Shown here: in pieces, positions 62,687 to 64,000 of the stretch
Layout: the number at the start of each line of letters is the position of its first letter
Numbering within the stretch: the first letter of the stretch is position 1
Assembly (NCBI GenBank): GCA_903865745.1
Contig: CAIPKV010000084.1
Span: forward strand, 48,078 to 112,077
Length of the DNA: 64,000 nucleotides
Reading direction: 5' to 3'
Source: an uncultured Verrucomicrobia subdivision 3 bacterium
GTDB taxonomy: Bacteria; Verrucomicrobiota; Verrucomicrobiia; Limisphaerales; UBA11358
The notes under the pieces: model-generated
The model's input: the letters and a program-made list of their open reading frames with translations, nothing else
The model's database searches: none
What the model was told of the DNA's origin: nothing
Position numbers and translations under genes: made by a program

Positions 62687-64000
62687 ATGTCATCACTCAA
62701 CGCTGAAAAACTCGCCCGCGCCAAGTCGCTTGGATTCTCTGACCGTCAAATCGCGCATCTCGTCGGTCAGACCGAAGATGAAATACGTGCCGAACGCAAA
62801 CGTATCGGTCTCGTGCCGAGCTACCGCCTTGTGGACACCTGTGCCGCAGAGTTCGAGGCTTACACGCCATATTATTATTCCACGTATGATCGCGGCGACG
62901 ATGAGGTAAAGGGTAACACCGCCAAGAAGGTGATGATTCTCGGTGGCGGCCCGAACCGTATTGGTCAAGGCATCGAATTTGATTATTGCTGCGTTCACGC
63001 GGCCTTTGCGTTGAAGGAAGACGGATTTGAAACTATCATGGTGAATTCGAATCCCGAAACGGTTTCCACAGATTACGATACCAGCGACAAACTGTTTTTC
63101 GAGCCGCTCACGCTTGAGGACGTCCTGCACATCTACGAGCGCGAAAAGTGTTGGGGTGCCATTGCACAGTTTGGCGGGCAGACGCCACTCAACCTCGCGC
63201 TCGGCCTCCAGAAAAACGGCGTCAACATCATCGGCACATCGCCGCAGAGCATCGAAATCGCCGAAGACCGCAAGCTATTCGCTGCGCTGCTCAATAAACT
63301 CAACATCCCGCAGCCGCCAAATGGTCTCGCCACCAACGGCGAAGAAGCGCTCGTGATTTCCAAGCGCCTGACCTACCCCGTGCTCGTGCGCCCTAGCTTT
63401 GTGCTTGGCGGTCGTGCGATGCAGATTGTTTATTCCGACGCGGAACTGGCGCATTACATGAAGTTCGCCGTCGAGGCCTCGCCGGAACGCCCGGTGCTCG
63501 TGGACAAATTTCTCGAAGACGCCACCGAGGTGGACGTAGATTGCATTGCCGATGTCGGTTTGCCATGCAACGAGAAGACGGGCGGGACGATTGTCATCGG
63601 TGGGATGCTTGAGCACATCGAATTTGCCGGCGTCCATTCCGGCGACGCCGCGATGGTCCTGCCGCCGCACACGCTTTCCCCCAGCGTCATCGAAACTATC
63701 CGCACCTACACGCACGCGATGGCGCGCGAGTTAAAGGTCGTCGGTCTGATGAATGTGCAATATGCCGTGAAAGGCGAAATGGTTTACGTTCTCGAAGTGA
63801 ATCCCCGCGCCTCCCGCACCGTGCCCTTTGTCAGTAAGGCCATTGGCAAGCCGCTGGCGAAAATTGCCGCGCGCGTCATGGCTGGTAAGACCTTAAAGGA
63901 ACTGAATTTCACGGAAGAAATCTGGACGAAGTATTGGGCGGTAAAAGAATCCGTCTTCCCGTTTAACAAATTCGTCGGCCAGGACATCTTGCTCTCCCCC
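62687..64000 (+). CDS. carB: Carbamoyl-phosphate synthase large chain, C-terminal half, split gene (3' end outside window)
   Basis: 438 codons visible, still open at the window edge. The protein begins with the oligomerisation-domain region ([39 protein letters not shown]), then the second ATP-grasp half: [60 protein letters not shown]. An in-frame TAA at 62675-62677 before the ATG shows that the N-terminal half is not upstream here. It would make the carbamate-to-carbamoyl-phosphate step for arginine and pyrimidine synthesis with a separately encoded N-half. Confidence 0.9.
   Translation, partial: MSSLNAEKLARAKSLGFSDRQIAHLVGQTEDEIRAERKRIGLVPSYRLVDTCAAEFEAYTPYYYSTYDRGDDEVKGNTAKKVMILGGGPNRIGQGIEFDYCCVHAAFALKEDGFETIMVNSNPETVSTDYDTSDKLFFEPLTLEDVLHIYEREKCWGAIAQFGGQTPLNLALGLQKNGVNIIGTSPQSIEIAEDRKLFAALLNKLNIPQPPNGLATNGEEALVISKRLTYPVLVRPSFVLGGRAMQIVYSDAELAHYMKFAVEASPERPVLVDKFLEDATEVDVDCIADVGLPCNEKTGGTIVIGGMLEHIEFAGVHSGDAAMVLPPHTLSPSVIETIRTYTHAMARELKVVGLMNVQYAVKGEMVYVLEVNPRASRTVPFVSKAIGKPLAKIAARVMAGKTLKELNFTEEIWTKYWAVKESVFPFNKFVGQDILLSP

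Overview
The window is a dense, mostly housekeeping stretch of a bacterial chromosome, about 60 genes in 64 kb on both strands. The organism is most likely a free-living, Gram-negative, respiring member of Verrucomicrobiota, perhaps near Pedosphaera/Limisphaera. This is inferred from gene content and order, outer-membrane proteins, NDH-1, and a secreted esterase with an FYRLxxP-type C-terminus. No 16S rRNA is present to settle it. Recognisable promoters use TTGACA/TTGAGA and TTTAAT/TATTAT boxes.

Layout: (1) 1-6.5 kb, + strand: infB(partial)-rbfA-DHH phosphoesterase-truB-ribF, then the primary sigma factor rpoD. (2) 6.5-12 kb: a KimA-like potassium transporter under a c-di-AMP (ydaO-type) riboswitch, a GHL10 glycoside hydrolase, RNase P RNA, a 21-bp phased repeat array, and a C4 zinc-ribbon protein. 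(3) 12-21 kb: pta, hisC, two A+T-rich unknown genes, argA, an L,D-transpeptidase lipoprotein, and a copper cluster (DUF2946-like protein, Cys-rich outer-membrane protein, two SCO proteins). (4) 21-28.5 kb: proB-mazG, rplU-rpmA, obgE, rsmD, dienelactone hydrolase, an ABC ATPase, and a cluster of hairpins. (5) 28.5-33 kb: a second type of 21-bp array next to an ArsR-like regulator, a conserved unknown protein, DAHP synthase and a GDSL esterase. (6) 33-41.2 kb, + strand: FadL-type porin, alpha/beta hydrolase, a PhcB-like methyltransferase, a membrane histidine kinase, a receiver-kinase and a receiver-GAF-PAS-kinase-like protein. (7) 41.2-44 kb: a small membrane protein, a third 21-bp array, ferredoxin and pyruvate kinase. 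(8) 44-57.5 kb, - strand: NDH-1 operon nuoBCDEFGHIJKLMN without nuoA, with a tRNA-Gln gene in the opposite direction between nuoE and nuoF. (9) 57.7-64 kb: two tandem thymidylate-kinase-like genes, an ECF sigma/anti-sigma-like/Spy-like cassette, an orphan H-box protein, tRNA-Leu, an outer-membrane gene broken by an in-frame amber codon, and the C-terminal half of a split carB.

Two things deserve most attention. First, three intergenic regions carry degenerate arrays with the same exact 21-bp period but unrelated consensus sequences. Second, the 33-41 kb cassette looks like a fatty-acid-methyl-ester (Phc-type) signalling system that includes an outer-membrane fatty-acid channel and two kinase-like proteins with complementary defects.
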